From Candidatus Aminicenantota bacterium (GTDB lineage Bacteria; Acidobacteriota; Aminicenantia; S016-38): a stretch of 26,620 bases of DNA. The position numbers were made by a program, and so were the translations under genes. The notes below the pieces were generated by a model that was given only the letters and a program-made list of their open reading frames with translations, was not told the DNA's origin and did not search any database. Where the stretch lies: NCBI GenBank assembly GCA_027062035.1, contig JAMOUL010000298.1, positions 1 to 26,620 of the forward strand, in the 5' to 3' direction. Every line of letters begins with the position of its first letter. The first letter of the stretch is position 1. Shown piece by piece: positions 14,267 to 22,279 of the stretch.

Positions 14267-15501
14267 GGTTTTAAATATATCCTTGCCCTGTTAAAGGGCG
14301 AAAAATTACTTCTTATAAGATCCCTGAACCTTTTGTTATTTATTGAAATAGTTTCCGAAAGGATCCTTTCCTCAGAGCATCTGTAGATGAGGAATAGGGA
14401 GCCGAGTTCCCTTCCCCATGCGACGGGATTGAGTTCTTCTTCCCTTAATTTTCTTATAAAGCTCATCTTTAGCCCGTTGAGTTCTTCTCCTTTCATGGGA
14501 GAGATTTTTAATCTTGTTATTTCATCACCCAGGAACTTCTCAACTTCCTTGTAATCCTTCCCTGTATACATTATTGATATTAGAGATGAGAAAACAAAAT
14601 GGCTGACCACGATTTTAATGGTACCTTCCATGGATTTTTTTGCCCTGTAATTCTGGATTTTTCTATTTAGATTTTCATTTAAAAGCTCGAGTGCGATTCT
14701 CTGTATGCATACGGGGTTCGATATCCGATAAGAGATGACAAATCCAGGTTTTTTAAGAGTTTTGGTTTCTATAGTATCCTTAAAATCCCTTGCAGGAAAT
14801 TCCACCTTTTCCGGGAGCATTATGGGGGTTCCCTTTAAAGGAGAAAACATTTTGCTTATAAGAGCCTTTTCCTGTTCTCCTATATTTCCAATTATTATCA
14901 TCGTTGCTGTGGCTGGCTGATAATAGGTGTTGTAAAATTCCACGAGGGATTTTAGCGGGATTTTCCGTATGTTTCCCGGGAGTCCCCATGGGGGGTGAGA
15001 ATACGGCGTGGAGTAGTAAGAACTTCTCAGGATTGCAGAATACACCAGGAGCCAGGGATCGCTGCGCATCTGATTGAAAACCTGGTTTGATAGCTTCCTT
15101 TTCTGTTCTAAGAAGATTTCTTTTTTTACAAATACAGCCTTCATCCTTTCCATTTCATACCAGAGGGCGAGGGGAAGCTCTTCCTTGGGAAAATAGCTGG
15201 AATATACAGCATAATCCTGGTTTACCTCAACGTTGATCTCTCCCCCTATCCTCTTGAGGAAGAAAACCTGTTCCCACGGACGGCTTTTTCTTCGGCATGT
15301 AAAGCTTATCCTTGAGGTCAGGTAAGCCATTCCCTCCTGTCCTGGTGGGTCAAAGAAGGAGCCAGCTCTGTAATATACTGTTAGAAATACCGCAGGAATG
15401 TTTCGCTTAACCAGAATGATCTTCATCCCGTTTTTCAGAGTGAAAGTTTCGAGAGGAAGCAAAAAAGGAACGAGTACGAGGAAGAGGAAAAATCTCTTCA
15501 T
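14251..15501 (-). CDS. Exported M16-peptidase-like protein, HxxEH lost (first of pair)
   Basis: 416 residues: signal peptide MKRFFLFLVLVPFLLP, then an M16 domain beginning FTLKNGMKIILVKRNIPAVFLTVYYRAGSF, matching the family opening. GMAYLTSR (57-64) replaces GLAHLLEH, giving Tyr60, Ser63 and Arg64 in place of His, Glu and His, so it is predicted not to be a peptidase. The central hinge (SLVEFYNTYYQPATATMIIIGNI) is typical of the family. No Shine-Dalgarno precedes the ATG; a TATAAT (minus strand, 15508-15513) ends exactly 6 nt before it, implying a leaderless transcript. A role in the envelope (scaffold, chaperone or decoy) is conjecture. Confidence 0.8.
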   Translation of the reverse strand: MKRFFLFLVLVPFLLPLETFTLKNGMKIILVKRNIPAVFLTVYYRAGSFFDPPGQEGMAYLTSRISFTCRRKSRPWEQVFFLKRIGGEINVEVNQDYAVYSSYFPKEELPLALWYEMERMKAVFVKKEIFLEQKRKLSNQVFNQMRSDPWLLVYSAILRSSYYSTPYSHPPWGLPGNIRKIPLKSLVEFYNTYYQPATATMIIIGNIGEQEKALISKMFSPLKGTPIMLPEKVEFPARDFKDTIETKTLKKPGFVISYRISNPVCIQRIALELLNENLNRKIQNYRAKKSMEGTIKIVVSHFVFSSLISIMYTGKDYKEVEKFLGDEITRLKISPMKGEELNGLKMSFIRKLREEELNPVAWGRELGSLFLIYRCSEERILSETISINNKRFRDLIRSNFSPFNRARIYLKPWQEK

Positions 15502-15507
15502 AAGGGG

Positions 15508-15513
15508 ATTATA
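15508..15513 (-). promoter_or_regulatory. -10 box giving a leaderless M16-like transcript
   Basis: Perfect TATAAT on the minus strand, followed by 6 nt (CCCCTT) and the ATG at 15501. The expected start of transcription falls on the ATG. The -35 region (TTTCTG at 17 bp) is poor. Confidence 0.55.
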
Positions 15514-15522
15514 GAACTTTTT

Positions 15523-16182
15523 TCAGGAAACAGAAAGGCTATTGGAAAGAATGAAATAGGCGGGTCCTCTTCTTATGTTAAGATCCTTCGCGATGTTTTC
15601 CGGTTTTTCCCCGAATATGACTCTTAAAATAGCACCTTCTGTGAGTTTTGTTAATCTGCTTCCATCCCTCAGGTTTTCCAGGATCATGGCCGTTACTTCC
15701 ACCGGTGTGTTTAGCATTTCCATAAGTGCCTTTTTAACCCTTTTCTCCACCTTGGAGAAGTTTTTCCTTTCGAACTCCATGCCGAAAAGGAGAATAAGTC
15801 CCGTGTGTTTTCCTCCCTTTATTCTCTTTTCATAGGACCATATGGAAATAAGCGAGTCTCCTCCTTCTACATCCTGGAGAAGCTCTGTGATTTTCTCTGC
15901 TATTTTTCTGTAAAGGGTTCTCTCCCCTTCAAAAATAGGGGCAAGGAGTTGAGAGTAAAGGGGGTGATTTCTGTTGAGGGAATAATTATGCCTTTTTCTG
16001 GTTCCGTTCTTCACTATTATCCCAATATCTTCCAGTTCCTGAAGGGCAAGCTGGCAGGAACGGGGATTGATTTCTCCAAGCAAACTGATCTTCCTTCCAG
16101 AAATTCCGTCTCCTGCGAAGTAAATTGTTCTCAAAGCGTCAATTTTTGCATTGGTTGAAAATACTAAATTTGCTAATTTCAT
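15523..16182 (-). CDS. Winged-helix protein with degenerate nucleotidyltransferase-like domain
   Basis: 219 residues starting at ATG 16182; the frame is open further upstream, but that runs into the tRNA gene. A winged-helix domain (about 14-72, ALRTIYF...ISLLGEINPRSCQLALQELEDIGII, then a basic wing) is followed by a linker helix and a segment laid out like an MNT-type nucleotidyltransferase: WSYEKR (115-120) occupies the GSxARG place, and KHTGLILLFG (125-134) that of SDIDLLV, with exact spacing but with the catalytic Gly-Ser and both Asp lost. So probably a DNA- or RNA-binding regulator with a dead enzyme domain (inference). The ATG is 8 nt behind the tRNA-Ser CCA end with no Shine-Dalgarno. 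Confidence 0.75.
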   Translation of the reverse strand: MKLANLVFSTNAKIDALRTIYFAGDGISGRKISLLGEINPRSCQLALQELEDIGIIVKNGTRKRHNYSLNRNHPLYSQLLAPIFEGERTLYRKIAEKITELLQDVEGGDSLISIWSYEKRIKGGKHTGLILLFGMEFERKNFSKVEKRVKKALMEMLNTPVEVTAMILENLRDGSRLTKLTEGAILRVIFGEKPENIAKDLNIRRGPAYFILSNSLSVS

Positions 16183-16190
16183 ATTAAAAA

Positions 16191-16284
<94 letters not shown>

Positions 16285-16297
16285 CTTTCCTTTTATT

Positions 16298-16327
16298 ATA
16301 ATATCACTTATTGCCATTCTGTGTAAA
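16298..16327 (-). promoter_or_regulatory. Promoter for tRNA-Ser, inside the end of hisS
   Basis: Minus strand TTTACA (16322-16327), 18 bp, TATTAT (16298-16303); a TATAAT overlaps at 16295-16300. It sits across the hisS stop codon and just upstream of the tRNA 5' end at 16284. It may also drive the winged-helix gene. Confidence 0.5.
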
Positions 16328-17593
16328 GATTTTTATCCTCAAAATTGCCTCTTCTACAGGCAGAGTTTCCTGGGTTTTTTCCTTTAAATTTTTAATAACC
16401 AGTTTTCCTTCCTTGATTTCTTCGCCTACTATTATCACAAAGGGAATTTTCCTATCTGAGGCGTAGCCGAGCTGTGCTCTTAGACCCTTTTCACCGCTGT
16501 AAATATCCGCTCTTATTCCTTTTCTCCTGAACTCAGATGCCATGGCCATGGCTTTTTTTCTCGTTTCAGGAAAATGGCAAATGAGTACATGGGCAGGGGG
16601 TTCAATTTCTTCAGGAAACATTCCCAGTTCTTCCATAACTGCGATTATCCTTTCCACTCCGAGACTGGTTCCTGTGGCTGGAATTTCTGTTCCACTGAAT
16701 ATGCCGATAAGTCTGTCGTACCTTCCCCCTCCTGTTATACTTCCTATTCGCGGTTCCTTTACCACAGTTTCAAATATTGGGCCAGTGTAATAATCCAGAC
16801 CCCTTGCCAGTGATGGATCGTATTCGTAATATTTTTCGGGTATTCCGTATTCTTTTATGTAGGAAAATAGCTCTTCAAGTTCCTTTATCCCCTGATGATC
16901 TCCGTAAAACTTCCTTGCTTCCTCAAGGTCTTTGACCTCCATGGCAGCAAGAACTGTTTCTGCACCATTACGGGAAATTCCCCTGCTCGTTAATTCCTCC
17001 CTTACACCTTCTTTTCCCTTTTTATCCAGTTTATCCATTGCCCTGGCAATTTCCAGCTCGCTTCCTTCTCCTATTTTTTTGTGGAGAGCTGTTATCAGTT
17101 TCCTGTTATTTATCCTTATAACAAAATTATCGAAGTTCAATCGTATGAGGGCCTCGTAAATAACAGTTATAACTTCTGCATCTGCAAGCATGGATGCTGT
17201 TCCCACTATATCAACATCGCACTGGTAGAATTCCCTGTAACGTCCCTTTTGCGGTCGGTCTGCCCTCCAGACTCTCTCCATCTGATATCTTTTAAACGGA
17301 AATACAATTTCTCCACGATGTTGAGCCACAACCCTTGCCAGAGGAACTGTCAGATCGTATCTGAGTCCTACTTCCCTTCCCTTTCTGTCTGAAAACTTGT
17401 AAATTAGCTTCTCCTCTTCACCGTATTTTCCTGAAAGTACTTCCCATAATTCTATGGCAGGGGTCTCTATTTTTTCGAAACCATGATTTTTAAAGACTTC
17501 CTCAAGCACCCTGAACACATAATCCCTCCTTCGCATTTGCTCCGGAAGGAAATCCCTCATGCCTCTATAACTTCTAACTTCCTGTTTGGCCAT
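16304..17593 (-). CDS. hisS: Histidyl-tRNA synthetase
   Basis: Class II aminoacyl-tRNA synthetase charging tRNA-His. 429 residues, normal length. Visible: the N-terminal GMRDFLPEQMRRRDYV, motif 2 region (QMERVWRADRPQKGRYREFYQCDVDIVG), the histidine-specific ARGLDYYTGPIFE, GGGRYDRL, motif 3 (ATGTSLGVERI) and a C-terminal anticodon-binding domain (HVLICHFPETRKKAM...). No Shine-Dalgarno precedes the ATG at 17591-17593; instead a consensus promoter ends 6 nt before it, so the mRNA is predicted leaderless. This also rules out a T-box leader. Divergent from rtcB across about 50 bp. Confidence 0.97.
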   Translation of the reverse strand: MAKQEVRSYRGMRDFLPEQMRRRDYVFRVLEEVFKNHGFEKIETPAIELWEVLSGKYGEEEKLIYKFSDRKGREVGLRYDLTVPLARVVAQHRGEIVFPFKRYQMERVWRADRPQKGRYREFYQCDVDIVGTASMLADAEVITVIYEALIRLNFDNFVIRINNRKLITALHKKIGEGSELEIARAMDKLDKKGKEGVREELTSRGISRNGAETVLAAMEVKDLEEARKFYGDHQGIKELEELFSYIKEYGIPEKYYEYDPSLARGLDYYTGPIFETVVKEPRIGSITGGGRYDRLIGIFSGTEIPATGTSLGVERIIAVMEELGMFPEEIEPPAHVLICHFPETRKKAMAMASEFRRKGIRADIYSGEKGLRAQLGYASDRKIPFVIIVGEEIKEGKLVIKNLKEKTQETLPVEEAILRIKIFTQNGNK

Positions 17594-17599
17594 GGCTTA

Positions 17600-17628
17600 A
17601 TTTTATAGGACAGACAACACTCTGTCAA
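17600..17628 (-). promoter_or_regulatory. Leaderless promoter of hisS
   Basis: Minus strand TTGACA (17623-17628), 17 bp, TAAAAT (17600-17605), then TAAGCC and the ATG at 17593. The -35 is perfect and the -10 is one base from consensus. The normal start distance (7 nt after the -10) falls on the A of the ATG. Confidence 0.75.
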
Positions 17629-17639
17629 TGGAATATAAT
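17611..17639 (+). promoter_or_regulatory. Leaderless promoter of rtcB
   Basis: CAGACA (17611-17616, 4 of 6 to consensus), 17 bp, perfect TATAAT (17634-17639), then 6 nt (AAAAGT) and the ATG at 17646. It interleaves with the hisS promoter: the hisS -35 lies between the rtcB -35 and -10, so both cannot easily be occupied at once. Confidence 0.65.
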
Positions 17640-17645
17640 AAAAGT

Positions 17646-19082
17646 ATGAAGGAAAAACTGCAGAAGATAAACGATTTTAAATGGAGAATTCCCAGGCATG
17701 GAAGGATGAGGGTTGATGGCATTGTATATGCAGGGGAAGAGATAATAGAGACTCTGGAGGATGGAGCTCTCCAGCAGGTTGCCAATGCTGCTACCCTTCC
17801 GGGGATAGTGAAGGCATCCCTGGCAATGCCGGATATACATTATGGTTATGGTCTTCCCATAGGAGGGGTTATAGCTACAGACTGGGAGGAGGGGATTGTT
17901 TCTCCCGGCGGGGTTGGCTTCGATATAAATTGTGGTGTAAGGCTAATAAGAACCAGCCTGAGGCTGAAGGATATAGAGAATAAAAAGGAGCGATTGCTGG
18001 ATACCCTTTTCAGAAAGATCCCTACCGGTGTGGGCTCCACAGGGAGGTTGAAGCTTTCACATTCCCAGTTGAGAGAAGTCCTTGCTGATGGCGCTGCCTG
18101 GGCCGTGAGAAAGGGTTATGGAACGAAGGAAGATCTTTGTTCCACAGAAAGTGAGGGGAAACTGCCCTGGGCTGATCCCTCTCAGGTTTCCACCAGAGCT
18201 CTTGATAGGGGTAAAGATCAGCTGGGAACCCTGGGATCAGGTAACCATTTCCTTGAGGTTCAGATTGTGGACGAGGTTTATGATGAGGAAATAGCCAGGA
18301 AATTCGGACTGGAAGTGGGAATGATAACCATGATGATTCATACAGGTTCAAGGGGACTTGGTCATCAGATTGCCACTGATTTTTTAGTGGTTATGGAAAA
18401 AGCCCTTTCCAGATATAAGATATGGCTTCCTGATAGACAGCTTGCCTGTGCTCCTATCCAGTCCAGAGAAGGAGAAAGATATCTGGGAGCAATGGCTTCC
18501 GCTGCCAATTTTGCCTGGGCCAACAGACAGATAATAATGCACTGGGCAAGGGAAGCTTTTAGGGAAGCCCTTGGTATGAGCTATGATGAGATGGGTCTTC
18601 AGCTTATTTATGATCATGCTCATAACATCGTGAAGAAGGAAACTCATATAGTTGATGGCAGGAGGATGACTCTTGCTGTACACAGAAAAGGAGCTACGAG
18701 GGCTTTCCCTCCCGGTCATTCTGAGCTGCCGGCCAGATACCGTCCAACCGGGCAACCAGTGATAATTCCGGGAGATATGGGGCGTTATTCATACCTTCTT
18801 GTGGGAACAAAAAGAGCCATGGAAGAAACCTTTGGGTCCAGTTGCCATGGGGCTGGAAGGCTTATGAGTCGACATAAGGCGGTAAAGGAGGCAAGGGGAA
18901 GGTCCATAGAAAAAGAACTTAAGGCTGTGGGTATCCTTGTGAGATCCGCAAGCAGAAAGACCGTTATGGAAGAAATGCCCGAGGCATACAAGGATGTTTC
19001 CCTGGTGGTGGAATCCATAGAAGGGGCAGGAATATCGAGGAAGGTGGCCAGAATGAGACCTTTGCTGGTAATTAAGGGGTAA
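17646..19082 (+). CDS. rtcB: RNA-splicing ligase RtcB
   Basis: GTP/Mn-dependent ligase joining 2',3'-cyclic phosphate (or 3'-phosphate) and 5'-OH RNA ends in tRNA splicing or RNA repair. 478 residues from the chosen start. Motifs: GFDINCGVRLIRT with the metal ligand Cys96, LGTLGSGNHFLEV, HTGSRGLGHQ, HNIVKKE and SSCHGAGR containing the catalytic-site His. No intein. An earlier in-frame ATG at 17628 adds MEYNKS, but it lies upstream of a perfect TATAAT and has no ribosome site, and the family normally starts near MKEKLQKI, so 17646 is preferred. No archease gene (a usual RtcB partner) is in the window. It ends at a strong terminator shared with pepD. Confidence 0.96.
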   Translation: MKEKLQKINDFKWRIPRHGRMRVDGIVYAGEEIIETLEDGALQQVANAATLPGIVKASLAMPDIHYGYGLPIGGVIATDWEEGIVSPGGVGFDINCGVRLIRTSLRLKDIENKKERLLDTLFRKIPTGVGSTGRLKLSHSQLREVLADGAAWAVRKGYGTKEDLCSTESEGKLPWADPSQVSTRALDRGKDQLGTLGSGNHFLEVQIVDEVYDEEIARKFGLEVGMITMMIHTGSRGLGHQIATDFLVVMEKALSRYKIWLPDRQLACAPIQSREGERYLGAMASAANFAWANRQIIMHWAREAFREALGMSYDEMGLQLIYDHAHNIVKKETHIVDGRRMTLAVHRKGATRAFPPGHSELPARYRPTGQPVIIPGDMGRYSYLLVGTKRAMEETFGSSCHGAGRLMSRHKAVKEARGRSIEKELKAVGILVRSASRKTVMEEMPEAYKDVSLVVESIEGAGISRKVARMRPLLVIKG

Positions 19083-19108
19083 TCCTTAAATCGGATAAAA
19101 TAGGGGTT

Positions 19109-19147
19109 AAATAAAAAGGGGGGAAGAAATTTCCCCCCTTTTTATTT
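19109..19147. terminator. Bidirectional intrinsic terminator between rtcB and pepD
   Basis: A perfect 17-bp inverted repeat (19109-19125 with 19131-19147) around a GAAAT loop. The GC core is six G/C pairs, flanked by A-rich and T-rich arms that provide a U-tract in both directions. It serves rtcB (+) and pepD (-, stop at 19150). Confidence 0.95.
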
Positions 19148-19149
19148 AT

Positions 19150-20577
19150 TTATTGTTTACCCAGTTCCTTCAGGGTTTCCACAAGAAGTTTCCAGAACTT
19201 CTCCACGCTTTCTATCTCTACCCTTTCGTCCGGAGAATGGGGATATCTGATGGTGGGTCCGAAGGAGATCATCTCCATTTCCGGGTAGCTTTTGCCGATG
19301 ATTCCGGTTTCAAGACCCGCGTGTATGGCAGTTACTTCGGGTTCACGGTTGAACAGCTTCTTGTAAACCTCCTTCATTATCTTCAAAATTTTCGAATCCG
19401 GGTTTGGGGTCCATCCTGGATAGCCTTCCGGCTGATGAGTTTCTGCTCCTGCAAGATCCCCCATTGCCTTCAGCTGTTTGCAGACAAAGTTAAGGGATGA
19501 ATTGATTGAACTGCGGCTTGATTCGGTTATTTCCACATAGTCATCAAAGGTCTTAACCACCGCAAGATTGGTGGATGTTTCCACCAGATTTTCCATAGCC
19601 AGACTCATGGCAAGCACACCGTGAGGGAGGCTCATAAGGAAATCTACAATTTTTTTGCTTTCTTTTATGTAGGAATCCGCTTCTGCTCCGGAATATTCTA
19701 TATTTACTCCTGGGTCGGAATACTTCAGCTCTTCCTTTACCTCAGCAAGCACTTCCTCCACAGCTTTCTTCACATTTTCTTCATTAGCAAAAATTATAGC
19801 TTTAGCTTCTCTGGGAATTGCATTTCTTTTATTACCTCCATCAAGAAGAGCTATTTTTACATTTTCAATTTCATAAAGAACCCTTGCCAGGATTCTTATA
19901 GCATTTCCCCGTTGAAGGTGAATGTCAACACCGGAATGTCCGCCCTTAAGACCGGAGACCCTGACTTCGAAGGCCTTTTCCTTCCCCTTCTTTCTTGAAA
20001 CCTTTAGTTTAAAAATTGTGTCCCGTCCCCCTGCGCATCCAATGAAGAACATTCCTTCGTCTTCGCTGTCCAGGTTGAGGAGATATTTTCCCTTGAGGAG
20101 TCCGGGTTTAAGATTTGAGGCTCCGGTCAAACCCGTTTCTTCATCTATGGTAAGGAGAACTTCCAGAGGGCCATGTTTTATAGAATCGTCTTCCAGAACC
20201 GCAAGGGCTGCTGCTACACCTATGCCGTTATCGGCACCCAGGGTGGTCCCATCCGCTGTGATCCATCCATCTTCCCTCTTAACCCTTATGGCGTCCTTTT
20301 CAAAGTCAAAATCCACATCGGAATTCTTTTCGCAAACCATATCCAGATGAGCCTGAAGTACCACTCCCGGTGCAGATTCCATTCCAGCAGATGCCTTCTT
20401 CCTTATGATCACGTTTCCCACATCGTCTACTTCGTATTCAAGCCCGAGTTTTTTTGCAAAATTGATCACGTATTCCCTTATCTTCCCCTCGTTTTTTGAA
20501 CAGCGGGGAATTTTTCTTATTTCGTCAAAGTGCTTCCATAGAAGCTCAGGTTTCAATCCTTCGAATACCTTGTCCAT
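19150..20577 (-). CDS. pepD: Aminoacyl-histidine dipeptidase PepD (M20 family)
   Basis: Zinc dipeptidase/tripeptidase of peptidase family M20, cytoplasmic. 475 residues, the PepD length. Metal-site motifs: QAHLDMVCE (His and catalytic Asp), TTLGADNGIGVA (bridging Asp), DEETGLTGA (general-base Glu-Glu), LNLDSEDEG (Asp), and a C-terminal His in IRYPHSPDE. GLKGGHSGVDIH marks the dimerisation/lid domain, and IHAGLETG is PepD-like. The start is supported by GGAGGTG (complement of 20583-20589). No signal peptide, so it probably recycles peptides inside the cell. It has its own TTGACA promoter and the shared terminator. Confidence 0.96.
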   Translation of the reverse strand: MDKVFEGLKPELLWKHFDEIRKIPRCSKNEGKIREYVINFAKKLGLEYEVDDVGNVIIRKKASAGMESAPGVVLQAHLDMVCEKNSDVDFDFEKDAIRVKREDGWITADGTTLGADNGIGVAAALAVLEDDSIKHGPLEVLLTIDEETGLTGASNLKPGLLKGKYLLNLDSEDEGMFFIGCAGGRDTIFKLKVSRKKGKEKAFEVRVSGLKGGHSGVDIHLQRGNAIRILARVLYEIENVKIALLDGGNKRNAIPREAKAIIFANEENVKKAVEEVLAEVKEELKYSDPGVNIEYSGAEADSYIKESKKIVDFLMSLPHGVLAMSLAMENLVETSTNLAVVKTFDDYVEITESSRSSINSSLNFVCKQLKAMGDLAGAETHQPEGYPGWTPNPDSKILKIMKEVYKKLFNREPEVTAIHAGLETGIIGKSYPEMEMISFGPTIRYPHSPDERVEIESVEKFWKLLVETLKELGKQ

Positions 20578-20598
20578 TTTTTCACCTCCGGATAAAAT
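20570..20598 (+). promoter_or_regulatory. Promoter of the MFS transporter gene
   Basis: TTGTCC (20570-20575), 17 bp, TAAAAT (20593-20598). Start expected near 20605, giving a leader of about 20 nt without a convincing Shine-Dalgarno. The -35 overlaps the pepD start codon. Confidence 0.5.
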
Positions 20599-20624
20599 TT
20601 AGATGATTAAATCGGACGTGTCAA
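20596..20624 (-). promoter_or_regulatory. Promoter of pepD
   Basis: Minus strand TTGACA (20619-20624), 17 bp, TAAATT (20596-20601). Start expected near 20589, so the leader is only about 12 nt and begins at the GGAGGTG ribosome site. The -35 abuts the ATG of the divergent MFS gene. Confidence 0.65.
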
Positions 20625-21752
20625 ATGAGAAAAAATCTTATAAAAATTTCCGCTTCCACCTTTCTCCTTTACGGAGGCCTCGCTGTCCTGGTTTATTTTT
20701 CCCTTTTTCTTAAAAACCTGGGACTCAATAACGCTCAAATTGGTCTTATAGTTTCGCTCTTTTCTTGGACAGCCCTCTTTGCAAGGCCTGTGGGGGGGAG
20801 GATTGCTGATTCCCTTTCTGTCAGAACCCTTCTAATCCTCGGGGCCATGATATTTGCCATTTCCTTTTTTGGCCTGGCCATTGTGGGTAAGAATGTACCC
20901 TTTATTGTGGGGTTGAGGATAGCTGCAGGACTGGGTTTCGCATGGTATGCACTGGGTTCCCTTCTTCAGAGCGTGGAGGGAGAAGAACTCGGGAAATTTA
21001 CCTCCAATGTTTCCACCCTTTCTGTTTTCTACCTTCTGCCATATTTTATTTATCCATATATCGCCATAAGGATTGCCCGGGGAATGGGGTTTTCAGCAAT
21101 GTTCCTTTTTGGAGGAATTTCGGTCATACTCTCCATTCCGATAATTCTTTCCATTAAAAGTTTAAGAAGGCAGAAAAAAATAAAGGAAAGAGAACCCAGA
21201 AGGAAGTTTGGTTCAGGAATATTTCTTTTAGGCATTATGAATTTCTTTATGGGCTGGAGTGTTAATATTGCCTTTCCTTTCTTTCCTTTACTGGAAAAAA
21301 TAAGGCCTTCTATAGATACTGGTTTGTTTTTTACCGTGGTTTCCTTTATGGCCGTTATAATAAGAGCATACATTGGAAGAAAACTTCCTTTCTGGGGGCA
21401 GCCGGATGTGCTGTTTCCAGGATTTCTTGCCTATTCCCTTGGATTTGTTGTGGCGTATTTTGCAAAAACTACTCTGGTTTTTCTCATCGCTGGTGTTTTT
21501 ACGGGTATAGGAGTGGGAACTGTGTATCCAAATATTACTGCCATGACCCTGAGACTTGCAGAGGAGGATTACAGGGGAGTAACAATGGGATTTGTTTCCT
21601 CTCTGGGAGATTTCGGTTTCTGTACCGGCCCCATTATTTTCGGTTATCTTTCTTATAAAATTGGACTGCTTCCGTCCTTTCTTCTCTGGGCAGTGGTTAT
21701 TGGCATTGTCCCCTTCATGTTTATACTACAACTCAGAAAGAGGGTTAAATAG
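20625..21752 (+). CDS. Major facilitator superfamily transporter
   Basis: Integral membrane transporter of 375 residues with about 11-12 hydrophobic helices. The helix 2-3 loop ARPVGGRIADSLSVRTLL is the MFS motif A (GxxaDrxGrrr-like), and a basic central loop (SLRRQKKIKEREPRRK, about 178-195) separates the two six-helix halves. VGTVYPNITAMTL in the second half resembles drug/proton antiporter-type MFS. The substrate cannot be told. An in-frame stop at 20604 forces the start at or after 20625. It stands alone, divergent from pepD, and ends 9 bp before the convergent deaminase gene. Confidence 0.92.
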   Translation: MRKNLIKISASTFLLYGGLAVLVYFSLFLKNLGLNNAQIGLIVSLFSWTALFARPVGGRIADSLSVRTLLILGAMIFAISFFGLAIVGKNVPFIVGLRIAAGLGFAWYALGSLLQSVEGEELGKFTSNVSTLSVFYLLPYFIYPYIAIRIARGMGFSAMFLFGGISVILSIPIILSIKSLRRQKKIKEREPRRKFGSGIFLLGIMNFFMGWSVNIAFPFFPLLEKIRPSIDTGLFFTVVSFMAVIIRAYIGRKLPFWGQPDVLFPGFLAYSLGFVVAYFAKTTLVFLIAGVFTGIGVGTVYPNITAMTLRLAEEDYRGVTMGFVSSLGDFGFCTGPIIFGYLSYKIGLLPSFLLWAVVIGIVPFMFILQLRKRVK

Positions 21753-21767
21753 TTCTAACCTTTATTT
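21741..21767. terminator. Weak hairpin at the MFS/deaminase convergence
   Basis: AGGGTTA (21741-21747) pairs with TAACCTT (21756-21762) with one G-T wobble and an 8-nt loop, followed by TATTT. It overlaps the MFS stop codon. Marginal as a terminator. Confidence 0.35.
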
Positions 21768-22277
21768 GCCGTAACGATATTTATCCTCTATTATGTCGTG
21801 TTCCTGCCATTCCTTTACCCAGTCATCAACGTAGAAGATCATATATTTCTTGTCCGGATCACTGACAGATGTAATTACCCTTTTTAGCCCGGCATTTATT
21901 ATCATCTTCTTACATATAAAACATGGAAAGGCATTTATAACTTCTCCTGTATCCCTATTTTCTCCGTATATATACATGTCACCGCCCAGTATTGAAACTC
22001 CTGCTCTCGCAGCGTTTATAATGGCATTCTGTTCGGCGTGTACCGATCGGCAGAGTTCATACTGGCTTCCGGATGGAATACCCAGTTTCTGACGAAGACA
22101 GAACCCGTGCTCCAGAGAACTTTTGGTTTTTCTGGGCGCTCCTACGTATCCAGTTGCGATTATCTGGTCATCCCTTACTATTATGGCCCCTATTAGGACC
22201 TTCAGGCATGTGGACCTGGTGGAAACAACCTTTGCTATATTGAGATAATATTCATCCTTTTCCGGTCTTTCTATCAT
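21762..22277 (-). CDS. Deoxycytidylate deaminase family protein
   Basis: Zinc cytidine-type deaminase, probably converting dCMP to dUMP for dTMP synthesis. 171 residues from ATG 22275-22277, chosen because of the ideal AAGGAGG site upstream and because the earlier open frame runs into the preceding gene. Zinc and catalytic residues: His80-Ala-Glu82 (VHAEQNAI) and Cys119-x-x-Cys122 (PCFICKK). Extra Cys24, Cys60 and Cys76 could form the second zinc site known in some dCMP deaminases. ComE-type competence proteins share this domain, but no competence genes are near. It starts 2 bp after the DUF89 gene. Confidence 0.92.
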   Translation of the reverse strand: MIERPEKDEYYLNIAKVVSTRSTCLKVLIGAIIVRDDQIIATGYVGAPRKTKSSLEHGFCLRQKLGIPSGSQYELCRSVHAEQNAIINAARAGVSILGGDMYIYGENRDTGEVINAFPCFICKKMIINAGLKRVITSVSDPDKKYMIFYVDDWVKEWQEHDIIEDKYRYGK

Positions 22278-22279
22278 GA

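Noticed and set aside
17628..17645. Six-residue longer RtcB start
   Set aside because: It lies upstream of a perfect -10 box, lacks a ribosome site and extends beyond the usual family N-terminus.
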